From Candidatus Methylomirabilis sp. (GTDB taxonomy: Bacteria; Methylomirabilota; Methylomirabilia; Methylomirabilales; Methylomirabilaceae), in contig NSJM01000021.1 in assembly GCA_002634395.1 (NCBI GenBank), positions 1-41,261 on the forward strand: a stretch of 41,261 nt of DNA, written 5' to 3'. Within the stretch, counting starts at the first letter, position 1. Every line of letters starts with the position of its first letter. The notes under the pieces are model-generated. The model had not been told where the DNA came from. It saw only the letters and a program-made list of their open reading frames with translations, and did no database searches. Positions 24,837 through 33,294 of the stretch are shown piece by piece. The translations under genes and the position numbers were made by a program.

Positions 24837-25622
24837 TCACCAGCCCTCCATCCACCAGAAAAACTTCGTCAGAAAGAAATCCGCAATAATGACCGCGATG
24901 GCCGAGGTGACAACGGTTGCGGTCGTGGCCTTGCCCAGGCCCTCCGTTCCCCCTACTGTCTCCAACCCTCTGTAGCAGCCGATGATGGCGATGATGAAGC
25001 CGAAGACGACTGTCTTGCTCAGACCGCTGACAATGTCGGCCACCGTCAGGTTGCGTGCGACGGAATTATAGTAGAGTTGGTAATCGACCTGGAACTCGTA
25101 CCTGGAGATGACCATGCCCCCCAGAATGCCCAGGATATCCGCCATGACCGTCAGTAACGGCAGGACCAGCATCGCGCTCAACACTCGGGGCACCACCAGC
25201 TTCTTGATCGGGTTCGCCCCCATGGCCCGCATCGCGTCGATCTGCTCCGTGACCTTCATCGAACCCAGCTCGGCGGTGATCCCGGAGCCGACCCGCCCCC
25301 CCACCAAGAGGGCCGTGAGAACCGGCCCCAACTCGCGGACCATTGAGAGCGAAACGATAATTCCCACATACGCCTTCGCCCCGAATCGGCTCAGACCGTA
25401 TGCGGTTTGCAGCGCCAGGACAAGGCCGGTGAAGACCGCGGCTACGCCGGCGATCGAGATCGATTTCACGCCGATATGGTCGACCTGCTGGATAAGCCCA
25501 CGGGGGTTGAAGGGAGGCATGAAGGCGTAGCGCACGGTATGATAGGTCAACTGCGAGAGCCCACCCAGCAATTCGAGCAGTCGAATCGACTGGCCTCCAA
25601 CTGCTATAGCCGCATTCCGCAC
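24837..25622 (-). CDS. mlaE: MlaE-type ABC transporter permease
   Basis: This 261-residue membrane protein contains LVLALQTAYGLSRFGAKAYVGIIVSLSMVRELGPVLTALLVGGRVGSGITAELGSMKVTEQIDAMRAMGANPIKKLVVPRV in pieces, the MlaE/DUF140 core that couples to MlaF. Several further hydrophobic helices follow. It is the inner-membrane permease for phospholipids moving between outer and inner membrane. It follows the lipoprotein gene by 36 bp. Confidence 0.95.
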   Translation of the reverse strand: MRNAAIAVGGQSIRLLELLGGLSQLTYHTVRYAFMPPFNPRGLIQQVDHIGVKSISIAGVAAVFTGLVLALQTAYGLSRFGAKAYVGIIVSLSMVRELGPVLTALLVGGRVGSGITAELGSMKVTEQIDAMRAMGANPIKKLVVPRVLSAMLVLPLLTVMADILGILGGMVISRYEFQVDYQLYYNSVARNLTVADIVSGLSKTVVFGFIIAIIGCYRGLETVGGTEGLGKATTATVVTSAIAVIIADFFLTKFFWWMEGW

Positions 25623-25658
25623 CGTATATCCTTATCGTCGTTCCACGTACTCGACACG

Positions 25659-26216
25659 TTACTGCACTTGGGACTCGGGACCTTTTTTGTCGATCAAGAT
25701 CCACCCCTCGACAAACCGCTCGAATTCCGGCAGCCGGTCCTGAAAGAGCTCAGGGGGAGCCACGTAGATCAGATCATAGGTACAATCATCATTCTTGGTA
25801 ATATAACTGCTGACCATGACCTTGGCGTCTCTGAGTTGCCCCTCCAGCAGCGTGTGGATCGCCTCCGAGCCGTTCAGCGAAATAGGTTGTTGTGTTATGA
25901 CCCGCTTTGCGTCGATCCCAAAGAACAGGCGTCTGGCCAAGATTCGGAGTGGGATCGGCTGCTCGCCGTCGCAACTGACAAGCAATGCGGCAACCTGACC
26001 GCCAGGCTCCGCCCGAAACGCCAGATCAGTTCCTTCCATCTCAAACTGCTGCCAGCCCTCACGCAGCAGCGGGATCTTGAAACCTCTGGCCTCATGAACG
26101 AAGATACCGTCCACGACGTGATTGGACGCACAGGCCGTGAGTATGAGCAGGATAAGGGTTGCAATACCCTCAAGGCGCCTGGCATTCAGGGAGATACGTC
26201 CCCCCTTTCGACGCAT
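25659..26216 (-). CDS. Lipoprotein heading the Mla operon, function unknown
   Basis: The 185-residue product has a signal II peptide with lipobox LTAC (C29). The mature part has mixed strands and helices, for example FKIPLLREGWQQFEMEGTDLAFRAEPGGQVAALLVSCDG and CTYDLIYVAPPELFQDRLPEFERFVEGW. The last segment resembles small periplasmic 'fitness' domains seen beside Mla genes, but no named family is assigned. Its position directly before mlaE suggests a periplasmic or outer-membrane accessory of the transporter, perhaps in the place of MlaA/MlaC. That is inference. Confidence 0.75.
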   Translation of the reverse strand: MRRKGGRISLNARRLEGIATLILLILTACASNHVVDGIFVHEARGFKIPLLREGWQQFEMEGTDLAFRAEPGGQVAALLVSCDGEQPIPLRILARRLFFGIDAKRVITQQPISLNGSEAIHTLLEGQLRDAKVMVSSYITKNDDCTYDLIYVAPPELFQDRLPEFERFVEGWILIDKKGPESQVQ

Positions 26217-26501
26217 ATATTCTCAGGTGAGGCATAACCGCGGATAGACATTATAAACAACTTCATCATACTGGAAAGACGAGCGACGCGTCAAGCTGAG
26301 CCCTGTGGTAGTGGACACTCTCCGTTCTAACAGGATGAGTGGTGGAGCTCGGACATCCAACAGATGGGAGCGTCGCAGAGGAGGCGTTATGATGCAAAAG
26401 GTGGGGGGGACTGAGGACGCTTATGAGACCGGTCAAGACGCTAAGGGGCGAGATGACCGCTTTCCAAACGGGAAAGCCAGTATTGAACAATCCCTCCTGC
26501 C

Positions 26502-26520
26502 CTCCCTTTGACAAAGGGAG
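26502..26520. repeat. Near-perfect CTCCCTTTG dispersed palindrome
   Basis: CTCCCTTTG and CAAAGGGAG are separated by one base. With the preceding CCCTCCTGC it forms the common intergenic repeat whose translation reads PLSKGGQ/GGL-like. Such elements are scattered through many bacterial genomes. Confidence 0.65.
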
Positions 26521-26558
26521 AATTATCCTCATGAGACCGTTAATAGGTATCGGAACCG

Positions 26559-26610
26559 GGTGAACGGTGTTGGCGGGGACGCGGAAACGGACCAGCCAAC
26601 ACCGTTCACC
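26559..26610. other. Long perfect hairpin downstream of the OmpA-type gene
   Basis: GGTGAACGGTGTTGGC (26559-26574) and its exact complement (26595-26610) form a 16-bp stem with a 20-base loop. No T-tract lies on either side, so it is not a standard terminator. It could be an mRNA 3'-end protector, an attenuator or a miniature mobile repeat. Confidence 0.7.
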
Positions 26611-26665
26611 TATACGCCGGTGAGCTACTGAACCAATGAGGACCTAAGCCCTCACCAGGTTTCAG

Positions 26666-27595
26666 TTACTCTTGCGGTTGCAACTCAACTCGCCGATTCT
26701 TCGCGCGACCCTCGGCCTCGTCGTTCGACGCGATCGGCTGTTCTTCTCCGAATCCCACAGCAGTGAGATTGGCTTGATTCAGGCCACGCGAAATCAAGTA
26801 GTTCATCACCGACTCGGCACGCTGCTGCGACAGCTTCTTATTATAAGCCGCCGTGCCCATACTGTCCGTATGGCCGGCAATTCTGACCTTGAGGTCCGGG
26901 TGCTTGGTGAGCGTCTTCGCAACATCATCCAGAATCGCATGAGATGGCTGGGTCAACTCGGCCGAATCGTACGCAAAGTTCACGCCTTTCAGGACGATGG
27001 GTTCTCGCTCCGGGCAGCCGAGCCGATTCACCTTTACGCCGCGAGGAGTACCCGGGCACTGATCTTTGTAGTCCGGCACACCATCCCCATCGCTATCCAG
27101 CGGACATCCGGTCGCATCCACCTTCACGCCTGCCGGTGTATTCGGGCACTGATCTTTGTAGTCCGGCACACCATCCCCATCGCTATCCAGCGGACATCCG
27201 GTCGTATCCACCTTCACCCCCACCGGGGTATTCGGGCACTTGTCCCGAAGGTCCGGCACACCATCCCCATCGCTATCCAGCGGACACCCGGTGGCATCCA
27301 CCTTCACCCCCACCGGGGTATTCGGGCATTTATCAGCGCTATCCGGCACACCATCCCTATCAGCGTCAGGAGCAGCCTCCTGGGGAGTCAGCGCTGCGCA
27401 GAGAAGTGCGCCTGCCACTGCTCCGGCGCCCGCCCCTATCCCAGCCTCCCTTCCCCCCGCTGCGCCTGCTCCAATTGCGGCGCCAGCGGCACCACCAGCC
27501 ACTGAGCAAATGAGCGCGTTATACCAGGGTCGCTGGGTGGCGCAGCCCGTTATGAACAACACGGCCACAACGACGACAGCTTTCACTTTCTTCAT
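26666..27595 (-). CDS. OmpA-family lipoprotein with thrombospondin type 3 calcium-binding repeats
   Basis: The 309-residue protein starts after AAAGGAGGAG. Lipobox FITGC places the lipidated Cys at 18. A glycine-zipper segment follows (AGGAAGAAIGAGAAGG). Four repeats of about 30 residues (DSDGDGVPDxxDKCPNTPVGVKVDxTGCP) each offer Asp-rich calcium sites. The C-terminal OmpA domain (VNFAYDSAELTQPS ... IAGHTDSMGTAAYNKKLSQQRAESV) binds peptidoglycan. It should tie the outer membrane to the cell wall. The zipper region resembles that of the Rickettsia 17-kDa antigen class. The repeats are almost identical at the DNA level. Confidence 0.93.
   Translation of the reverse strand: MKKVKAVVVVAVLFITGCATQRPWYNALICSVAGGAAGAAIGAGAAGGREAGIGAGAGAVAGALLCAALTPQEAAPDADRDGVPDSADKCPNTPVGVKVDATGCPLDSDGDGVPDLRDKCPNTPVGVKVDTTGCPLDSDGDGVPDYKDQCPNTPAGVKVDATGCPLDSDGDGVPDYKDQCPGTPRGVKVNRLGCPEREPIVLKGVNFAYDSAELTQPSHAILDDVAKTLTKHPDLKVRIAGHTDSMGTAAYNKKLSQQRAESVMNYLISRGLNQANLTAVGFGEEQPIASNDEAEGRAKNRRVELQPQE
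27012..27371. repeat. Four tandem 90-bp units inside the OmpA-type gene
   Basis: TCCGGCACACCATCCC recurs with its start at 27072, 27162, 27252 and 27342, an exact 90-bp period (30 codons). The middle units differ at only a few bases, so the array has probably expanded or been homogenised recently. The outer boundaries are approximate. Confidence 0.85.
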
Positions 27596-28123
27596 TTTCT
27601 CCTCCTTTCAAGACTTGAGACCTGCTAAGAACAACAGCTGCACCCTCGGTACCGCGAAGCAATAACCCACCATATAGATAACGCCTTGTATATCAAAACA
27701 GGGTTCTTGTCAACGCAATAAGTCTACACGAAAAGATCTGCTGTGATATTGTAGGCGCCGAACTGTTACTGGTTTAGTTCACAGAGCTTGACTTTTTGGC
27801 GAAAGATACTGTATAAAACAACTGTATAAAACACCGAAGGTCATTCAAAGAGCGTATGAATCGAAAGAGCTGGGAATCTTTTGCAGGAGCGAAATCTGAT
27901 CGTGTGGTTTTCGATCGTCTGCCCTGTTCGTACCCATCCGGGCGGGGGGAGGAATACATCCGGGCATGATGGCACCGTCCTCACTACCGACTTTCTCAGA
28001 ACGGTCATCACAGGTATGACCCCGCCGCGGGTTCTCTCAAGATCCTCCCTTGAGGCTTCACCGCTTTGCCTGGCGGCAGACAGGTCTCTTACAATTCAAG
28101 TGGACTCGAAGCGGACTTAACTC
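27596..28123. other. Gene-free divergent spacer between the OmpA-type gene and galU
   Basis: This 528-bp spacer has no frame with a ribosome site and protein-like composition. It contains the promoter-like tandem repeat at 27788-27833. The weak start context of galU (no clear Shine-Dalgarno before the ATG at 28124) and the roughly 290-nt distance from that promoter imply a long leader. Confidence 0.5.
27788..27833 (+). promoter_or_regulatory. Candidate promoter with 13-bp tandem repeat, toward galU
   Basis: TTGACT (27788-27793) and TATAAA (27812-27817) are 18 bp apart. The -10 box lies in ACTGTATAAAACA, which is repeated exactly at 27808-27820 and 27821-27833, so a second -10 copy stands 13 bp downstream. 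Confidence 0.5.
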
Positions 28124-29029
28124 ATGCGGATTCGTAAAGCCATTGTACCTGCTGCGGGTTTGGGGACACGGTTCCTCCCCGCAACGAAGGCACAGCCGAA
28201 AGAGATGCTTCCGATCGTGGACAAGCCTACCATCCAGTATGTGGTGGAGGAAGCCGTCGCGTCGGGAATCGAGGACATCATTATTGTGACCGGTCGGGGG
28301 AAGGACGCGATCGAGAACCACTTTGACCGATCACTGGAGCTGCAGATTGTCCTTGAGCGACAGGGCAAGGAGGAGCAGTTGCGGGAGATCGAGCGGATCT
28401 CCGAGTTGGCGTCGTTTTGCTACATCCGCCAAGAGGAGCCCCTCGGATTGGGGCACGCGATTCTAACGGCAAAAGCGCTCGTGGGGAATGAGCCCTTTGC
28501 CGTCTTGCTTGGAGACGATATCATCGATGCTGAGGTCCCGTGTCTGGCGCAGATGATCTCGGCATTTGAACGGTATCAGTCCTCGATTATTGCCGTACAG
28601 CAGGTCAGCAAGGAAGAAACCAGCAGCTACGGGATTATCGATCCCAAGCCGACTGAGGATTCAGTCTATCAGATTCTGGATCTGATGGAGAAGCCGTCCC
28701 CGGCAGAGGCTCCGTCTGACCTGGCTATTATCGGGCGCTACATTCTGACGCCGGAGATCTTTGAGGCGCTGGAACAGACCCTCCCGGACAAAGGTGGAGA
28801 GGTTCAACTCACGAATGGCCTGCGGGTGCTGCTCCAGACCCAGGCGATGTATGGGCTCGCGTTCCGCGGGTACCGGTATGATGCGGGAAATAAGCTGGGT
28901 TTTTTGAAGGCAACCATACAGTTTGCGCTCAAGCGTCCGGATCTGGCGCCAGGTTTACAGGAATACCTGAGAACACTCAGCCTGGGAGAGATGGGGGCGG
29001 CTGTGGAACGGGATCGAAAGGAGAACTGA
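28124..29029 (+). CDS. galU: UTP-glucose-1-phosphate uridylyltransferase
   Basis: This 301-residue protein starts [21 protein letters not shown], the nucleotide-binding loop of Gal[38 protein letters not shown] and [18 protein letters not shown], which close the sugar site, follow. It makes UDP-glucose for envelope polysaccharides and glycogen-type metabolism. Length is typical. lon follows after only 5 bp, an unusual but tight arrangement. Confidence 0.96.
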   Translation: MRIRKAIVPAAGLGTRFLPATKAQPKEMLPIVDKPTIQYVVEEAVASGIEDIIIVTGRGKDAIENHFDRSLELQIVLERQGKEEQLREIERISELASFCYIRQEEPLGLGHAILTAKALVGNEPFAVLLGDDIIDAEVPCLAQMISAFERYQSSIIAVQQVSKEETSSYGIIDPKPTEDSVYQILDLMEKPSPAEAPSDLAIIGRYILTPEIFEALEQTLPDKGGEVQLTNGLRVLLQTQAMYGLAFRGYRYDAGNKLGFLKATIQFALKRPDLAPGLQEYLRTLSLGEMGAAVERDRKEN

Positions 29030-29034
29030 AAGCT

Positions 29035-31611
29035 GTGGCGGATGAGAAGACGGTAGAAAGCACAGAGGAGATATCGGCCCCCGACACTGAGATGACCGAG
29101 GCCAAAATCGAGGTCCAGGCTCGGAAGGTGCCCGATACGATCCCGCTCCTGCCGGTGCGAGACGTGGTGATCTATCCCTTCATGATCTTACCTCTCTTTG
29201 TCGGTCGAGAGAAATCGGTTCGCGCGGTGGATGAATCGCTGTCGAGGGATCGTCTCATCTTGCTGGTGGCGCAACGGGATGCCGAGAAGGAGGATCCCGG
29301 CGCCGATGAGATTCATTCGGTCGGGACCGTGGCGATGATTATGCGGATGCTCAAGATGCCGGACGGGCGAGTCAAGGTGCTGGTTCAAGGTCTTTCTCGT
29401 GCCAAGGTGATCGGAGTTGAGCGGCGGGAACCCTACTTTGAGGCAAGGATCGCCGAAGTTCCCGAGACGGATCTGGTGACGTCAACCGTTGAAGTGGAGG
29501 CCCTGATCCGTTCGGTTAAGGAGTTGGTGAGTAAGGGCGTGGCCCTCGGGAAGCAGATCTCCTCGGATGTGGTGGTGATCATCAATAACCTCGATCATTC
29601 GGGCCGTCTGGCTGACCTTGTGGCCAGTCACTTGGATCTGAAGATGGAACAGGCCCAGGAGGTGCTGGAACTGTTCGATCCGACCCAGCGCCTGAAGAGG
29701 GTCAGTGAGCTGTTGAGTAAGGAGCTCGAGGTGCTCGAGGTTCAGCATCGGATCCAGAGCCAGGCGCGGGAGGAGATGGATAAGACCCATCGGGAGTACT
29801 ACCTCCGGGAGCAGTTGAAGGCCATTCAAAAGGAGCTGGGCGAGACCGATGACCGAAGTCAGGAACTGCGGGAGTTGGAGCAGAAAATTCAGAAGGCCAA
29901 GATGCCGACAGCGGTCGAATCCGAAGCGAAGACGCAGTTGGGGCGGCTCAGCCGGATGCACCCCGACGCGGCGGAGGCCTCTGTTATCCGAACTTATCTT
30001 GACTGGTTGATCGAGCTGCCTTGGAGTCGGCCGACCAAGGACAAGCTATCGATCAAGCAGGCCTCGAAGGTCCTCAACGAGGACCACTACGACCTTGAAA
30101 AGGTGAAGGAGCGGATCCTCGAATACTTGGCTGTTCGCAAGCTGAAAAAGAAGATGAAGGGACCGATCCTCTGCTTTGTCGGCCCGCCGGGGGTCGGGAA
30201 AACCTCCCTTGGTCGCTCCATCGCCCGCGCTATGGGGCGCAAGTTCGCCCGGATCTCGTTGGGAGGCGTTCGTGATGAGGCCGAGATTCGCGGCCATCGG
30301 CGGACATACATTGGGGCGCTGCCCGGTCGCATCATCCAGGGGATCAAGCAGACCGGATCGAATAATCCCGTCTTCATGATCGACGAGGTAGACAAGGTCG
30401 GGACCGATTTTCGGGGCGATCCTTCCTCAGCCCTGCTGGAGGTGCTGGACCCGGAGCAGAACTATAGCTTCAGCGACCATTACCTCGGCGTCCCTTTTGA
30501 TCTCTCCAATGTCATGTTCATTTGTACGGCCAACCTCGCCGACCCGATCATCTCAGCGCTACGCGATCGGCTGGAGATCATCGATATCTCCGGGTACACC
30601 GAGGAGGAGAAACTATATATCGCCAAGCGCTATCTGGTTCCCCGACAGTACCGGGAACACGGAATCGATGAGAAGCGCCTGCTGTTCACTGATGAGGCGA
30701 TCCTGAAGATGATCAACGAATATACCCGGGAGGCCGGGCTCCGGAGTCTGGAGCGTGAGATAGCCACCATCTGCCGGAAGGTGGCCCGCCTTGTGGCGGA
30801 AGGACAAAAGGGGCAGACCAAGGTCACTGCGGCGGCCCTGCAGCGGTTCCTGGGCGCGCCGAAGTTTCTGACTGACCCAGAACAGGAGGCCGACGAGATC
30901 GGTGTTGCCACGGGCCTCGCGTGGACGCAGACAGGCGGGGACATTATCTACATCGAGTGCAGCATCCTGCGCGGGAAGGGCAGTCTTTCTCTCACGGGGC
31001 ATCTGGGTGAGGTGATGAAAGAGTCGGCCCAGGCCGCCCTGAGTTACGCTCGCTCGCGGGCTGCCGATCTGGGAATCAAGGATGAATTTTTTACTAAGCA
31101 TGACATCCATATCCACGTCCCGGCCGGAGCGATCCCAAAGGATGGTCCATCGGCCGGTATCACGATGGCCGTCGCGCTGCTGTCCGCCCTGACCAAGGTT
31201 CCCGTGAGGAGGGACGTCGCAATGACCGGTGAGGTGACCCTGCGCGGTAAGGTGCTGCCGATCGGCGGGATCAAGGAAAAGGCCCTGGCGGCACGGCGAA
31301 TGGGGATCCATACGGTAGTCGTTCCGGCCCGCAACGACAAGGATGTCAAAGAGCTTCCTGCGAATGTCAAGCGGGGCATGGAGTTCGTGTTCGTGGATCA
31401 TATGGACCAGGTACTCGACATCGCCCTGACCAAACGGACACGGGCTAAGCGTCGCTTCGGAGTGGCTCTCAGCGCCAAGCGTGGGACGACTCCTTCGACC
31501 GGACTCGGGACAGGCCCTCTTCGACCTGGCTCAGGACGGGCTTCGACTGGACACAGAGCATACTCGCCGAAGCATCCGCACCCCGTGGTCCATACACAAG
31601 GGACTTCATAA
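29035..31611 (+). CDS. lon: ATP-dependent protease Lon
   Basis: The 858-residue protein starts with GTG at 29035. The N-terminal substrate domain ([23 protein letters not shown]) leads to the AAA+ module with Walker [10 protein letters not shown] near 382-390 and Walker [12 protein letters not shown]. The Ser-Lys protease domain has PKDGPSAG (Ser near 706) and [12 protein letters not shown]. It degrades misfolded and regulatory proteins in the cytoplasm. About 38 residues at the end (from about 820) are low-complexity and encoded by a dispersed repeat, not by Lon family sequence. GalU is 5 bp upstream, and RNase J starts 2 bp after the stop. Confidence 0.97.
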   Translation: MADEKTVESTEEISAPDTEMTEAKIEVQARKVPDTIPLLPVRDVVIYPFMILPLFVGREKSVRAVDESLSRDRLILLVAQRDAEKEDPGADEIHSVGTVAMIMRMLKMPDGRVKVLVQGLSRAKVIGVERREPYFEARIAEVPETDLVTSTVEVEALIRSVKELVSKGVALGKQISSDVVVIINNLDHSGRLADLVASHLDLKMEQAQEVLELFDPTQRLKRVSELLSKELEVLEVQHRIQSQAREEMDKTHREYYLREQLKAIQKELGETDDRSQELRELEQKIQKAKMPTAVESEAKTQLGRLSRMHPDAAEASVIRTYLDWLIELPWSRPTKDKLSIKQASKVLNEDHYDLEKVKERILEYLAVRKLKKKMKGPILCFVGPPGVGKTSLGRSIARAMGRKFARISLGGVRDEAEIRGHRRTYIGALPGRIIQGIKQTGSNNPVFMIDEVDKVGTDFRGDPSSALLEVLDPEQNYSFSDHYLGVPFDLSNVMFICTANLADPIISALRDRLEIIDISGYTEEEKLYIAKRYLVPRQYREHGIDEKRLLFTDEAILKMINEYTREAGLRSLEREIATICRKVARLVAEGQKGQTKVTAAALQRFLGAPKFLTDPEQEADEIGVATGLAWTQTGGDIIYIECSILRGKGSLSLTGHLGEVMKESAQAALSYARSRAADLGIKDEFFTKHDIHIHVPAGAIPKDGPSAGITMAVALLSALTKVPVRRDVAMTGEVTLRGKVLPIGGIKEKALAARRMGIHTVVVPARNDKDVKELPANVKRGMEFVFVDHMDQVLDIALTKRTRAKRRFGVALSAKRGTTPSTGLGTGPLRPGSGRASTGHRAYSPKHPHPVVHTQGTS
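31494..31560. repeat. 'CTTCGAC(C/A)GGCTCAGGAC' dispersed repeat inside the 3' end of lon
   Basis: The stretch has alternating copies of TTCGACCGGACTCGGGACAGG, TTCGACCTGGCTCAGGACGG and TTCGACTGG. This is the widespread intergenic repeat motif whose core is TTCGACAGGCTCAGGAC. Here it lies in frame within the lon C-terminus. Confidence 0.75.
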
Positions 31612-31613
31612 TC

Positions 31614-33278
31614 ATGCCTAACGACCGAACGGTCCGGATCGTCCCCCTGGGAGGTCTGGGGGAGATCGGATTGAACATGATGGTCATCGAAACAGCCGAT
31701 GACCTGCTGGTGATCGATGCCGGGTTGATGTTCCCGGACGAGGAGATGTTCGGGATCGACCACGTCATCCCGGACATGCGCTATCTGCTCACGCATCGGG
31801 AGAAGATACGGGCAGTGCTGCTCACGCACGGCCATGACGATCATACCGGCGCACTCCCTCATCTGCTGAGCGAGATCAAGGTTCCAGTCTATGGCACGCG
31901 CCTCTCGCTGGGGCTAGCGGCGGAAAAATTGAAGGAAGCGAATCTCCTATCCGATGTCGACCTTAAGGCCGTTCGCCCCCACGATCGCTTGCAGTTCGGC
32001 CTCTTCGAGGTTGAGTTCCTTCAGGTCTGCCACAGTATTCCCGACGGCGTAGCGCTTGCCATCAGGACCCCCGGTGGCATGATTGTGCATACCGGCGATT
32101 TCAAATTCGATCAGAGTCCGGTGGATGTCCAACTTACCGATTACCGGCGGCTTGCTGAACTTGGGGATGATGGTGTATTGGCCCTCCTCTCGGATAGTAC
32201 GAATGCGGGCCGGGATGGATTCACGCCTTCGGAGCAGGTGGTGGGACAGGCGTTCGATACAATCTTTCGGGAGGCCCGGGGGCGTGTGATCGTAGCCTGC
32301 TTTGCCTCAAACATCCATCGCGTCCAACAGATCCTGGATGCGGCGGCAACCATGGAAAAGCGGGTGGCGGTGTGCGGGAAGAGCATGGTGGCCAACACGC
32401 GGATCGCCGCGGAGTTGGGGCGCCTCCGGATTCCTGATAATACGCTCGTCGGCCTGGATGAGTTGGAGCGTCTTCCGGTTGCCAAACGGGTGATTGTGAC
32501 TACCGGGAGCCAGGGCGAGCCGCTCTCCGCTATCGCCAGAATGGCTGCCGCCGAGCATAAACAGGTTCAGGTGTCGCCAGGCGATACTGTTATTTTTTCA
32601 GCGCGCGTCATCCCCGGTAACGAAAAATCGATCGCTCGAACGATCAATGGTCTCTACCGACAAGGGGCCCGTGTCATCACCGAGGAGGCAGCGGTGGTCC
32701 ATGTCTCGGGACATGCCAGCCGGGAAGAGCTGAAGCTGATGCTGAATCTGACCCGCCCCACCTTCTTTGTGCCGATTCACGGAGAGTACCGCCACCTGCA
32801 TCTGCATGCTCACCTCGCACGAGAGGTTGGGGTACCGGAGGCCCGGACTCTTGTGATCGAGGACGGCGATATTCTGGAATTTGATGGCGGCAGTGCACAG
32901 GTTGTCGGCAGGGCGCCTGTCGGTCGGATCTTTGTTGACGGGAAGGGGATCGGAGATGTTGGAGATGCCGTCATTCGCGATCGACAACGATTAGCGCAGG
33001 AGGGGGTTGTGGCCGTAGTCCTTGCCGTAGATCAACAGTGCGGCAAATTAATGGCGGGACCCCGGATCGTCTGTAGCGGGTTCGTCCGTGCACAGGATTC
33101 AAAGGCCCTTGCGGATAGTATGAAAATCCTGGTTTGCTCCGTATTGGAAAGCGCCTCCGAAGAGGATCGGACCGATCTGCGTCTCATGGAGCAGCGCATC
33201 AAGACGGCGGTCAAAAAGCAGTTGCAAAAGGAGATCGAGCGACGGCCTATGATCCTGCCGGTGATCATGGAGGTGTAA
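31614..33278 (+). CDS. rnj: Ribonuclease J
   Basis: This 554-residue metallo-beta-lactamase/beta-CASP protein has HGHDDHTGALPHLL (H72, H74, D76, H77), VHTGDFKFDQSP, and the beta-CASP block VTTGSQGEPLSAIARMA. HVSGHASREELKLMLNLTRPTFFVPIHGEYRHL holds the late His residues and defines RNase J. It acts as a 5'-3' exo- and endoribonuclease in RNA maturation and decay. The C-terminal dimerisation domain is present. The start lies two bases after the lon stop. Confidence 0.96.
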   Translation: MPNDRTVRIVPLGGLGEIGLNMMVIETADDLLVIDAGLMFPDEEMFGIDHVIPDMRYLLTHREKIRAVLLTHGHDDHTGALPHLLSEIKVPVYGTRLSLGLAAEKLKEANLLSDVDLKAVRPHDRLQFGLFEVEFLQVCHSIPDGVALAIRTPGGMIVHTGDFKFDQSPVDVQLTDYRRLAELGDDGVLALLSDSTNAGRDGFTPSEQVVGQAFDTIFREARGRVIVACFASNIHRVQQILDAAATMEKRVAVCGKSMVANTRIAAELGRLRIPDNTLVGLDELERLPVAKRVIVTTGSQGEPLSAIARMAAAEHKQVQVSPGDTVIFSARVIPGNEKSIARTINGLYRQGARVITEEAAVVHVSGHASREELKLMLNLTRPTFFVPIHGEYRHLHLHAHLAREVGVPEARTLVIEDGDILEFDGGSAQVVGRAPVGRIFVDGKGIGDVGDAVIRDRQRLAQEGVVAVVLAVDQQCGKLMAGPRIVCSGFVRAQDSKALADSMKILVCSVLESASEEDRTDLRLMEQRIKTAVKKQLQKEIERRPMILPVIMEV

Positions 33279-33294
33279 CGGAGGGAGGCGGTCG

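Larger units (their letters stand above)
26217..26665. other. Gene-free spacer with two inverted-repeat elements
   Basis: This 449-bp region between the minus-strand lipoprotein and OmpA-type genes contains no credible gene. It carries the CTCCCTTTG palindrome (26502-26520) and a 16-bp perfect hairpin (26559-26610). The stretch GTAGTGGACACTCTCCGTTC (near 26308) resembles transposon-end sequence, but no transposase is present. The promoter of the Mla operon should lie near its left end. Confidence 0.5.

Noticed and set aside
26308-26360. Possible insertion-sequence end (GTAGTGGACACTCTCCGTTC)
   Set aside because: It recalls IS3-type ends, but there is no partner inverted repeat, no target duplication and no transposase frame.
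27012-27371. CRISPR-like array
   Set aside because: The 90-bp periodic repeat is in frame within a gene and encodes thrombospondin type 3 calcium-binding units.
27881-28120. 79-codon frame before galU
   Set aside because: No family, low-quality composition and no convincing ribosome site; treated as leader.
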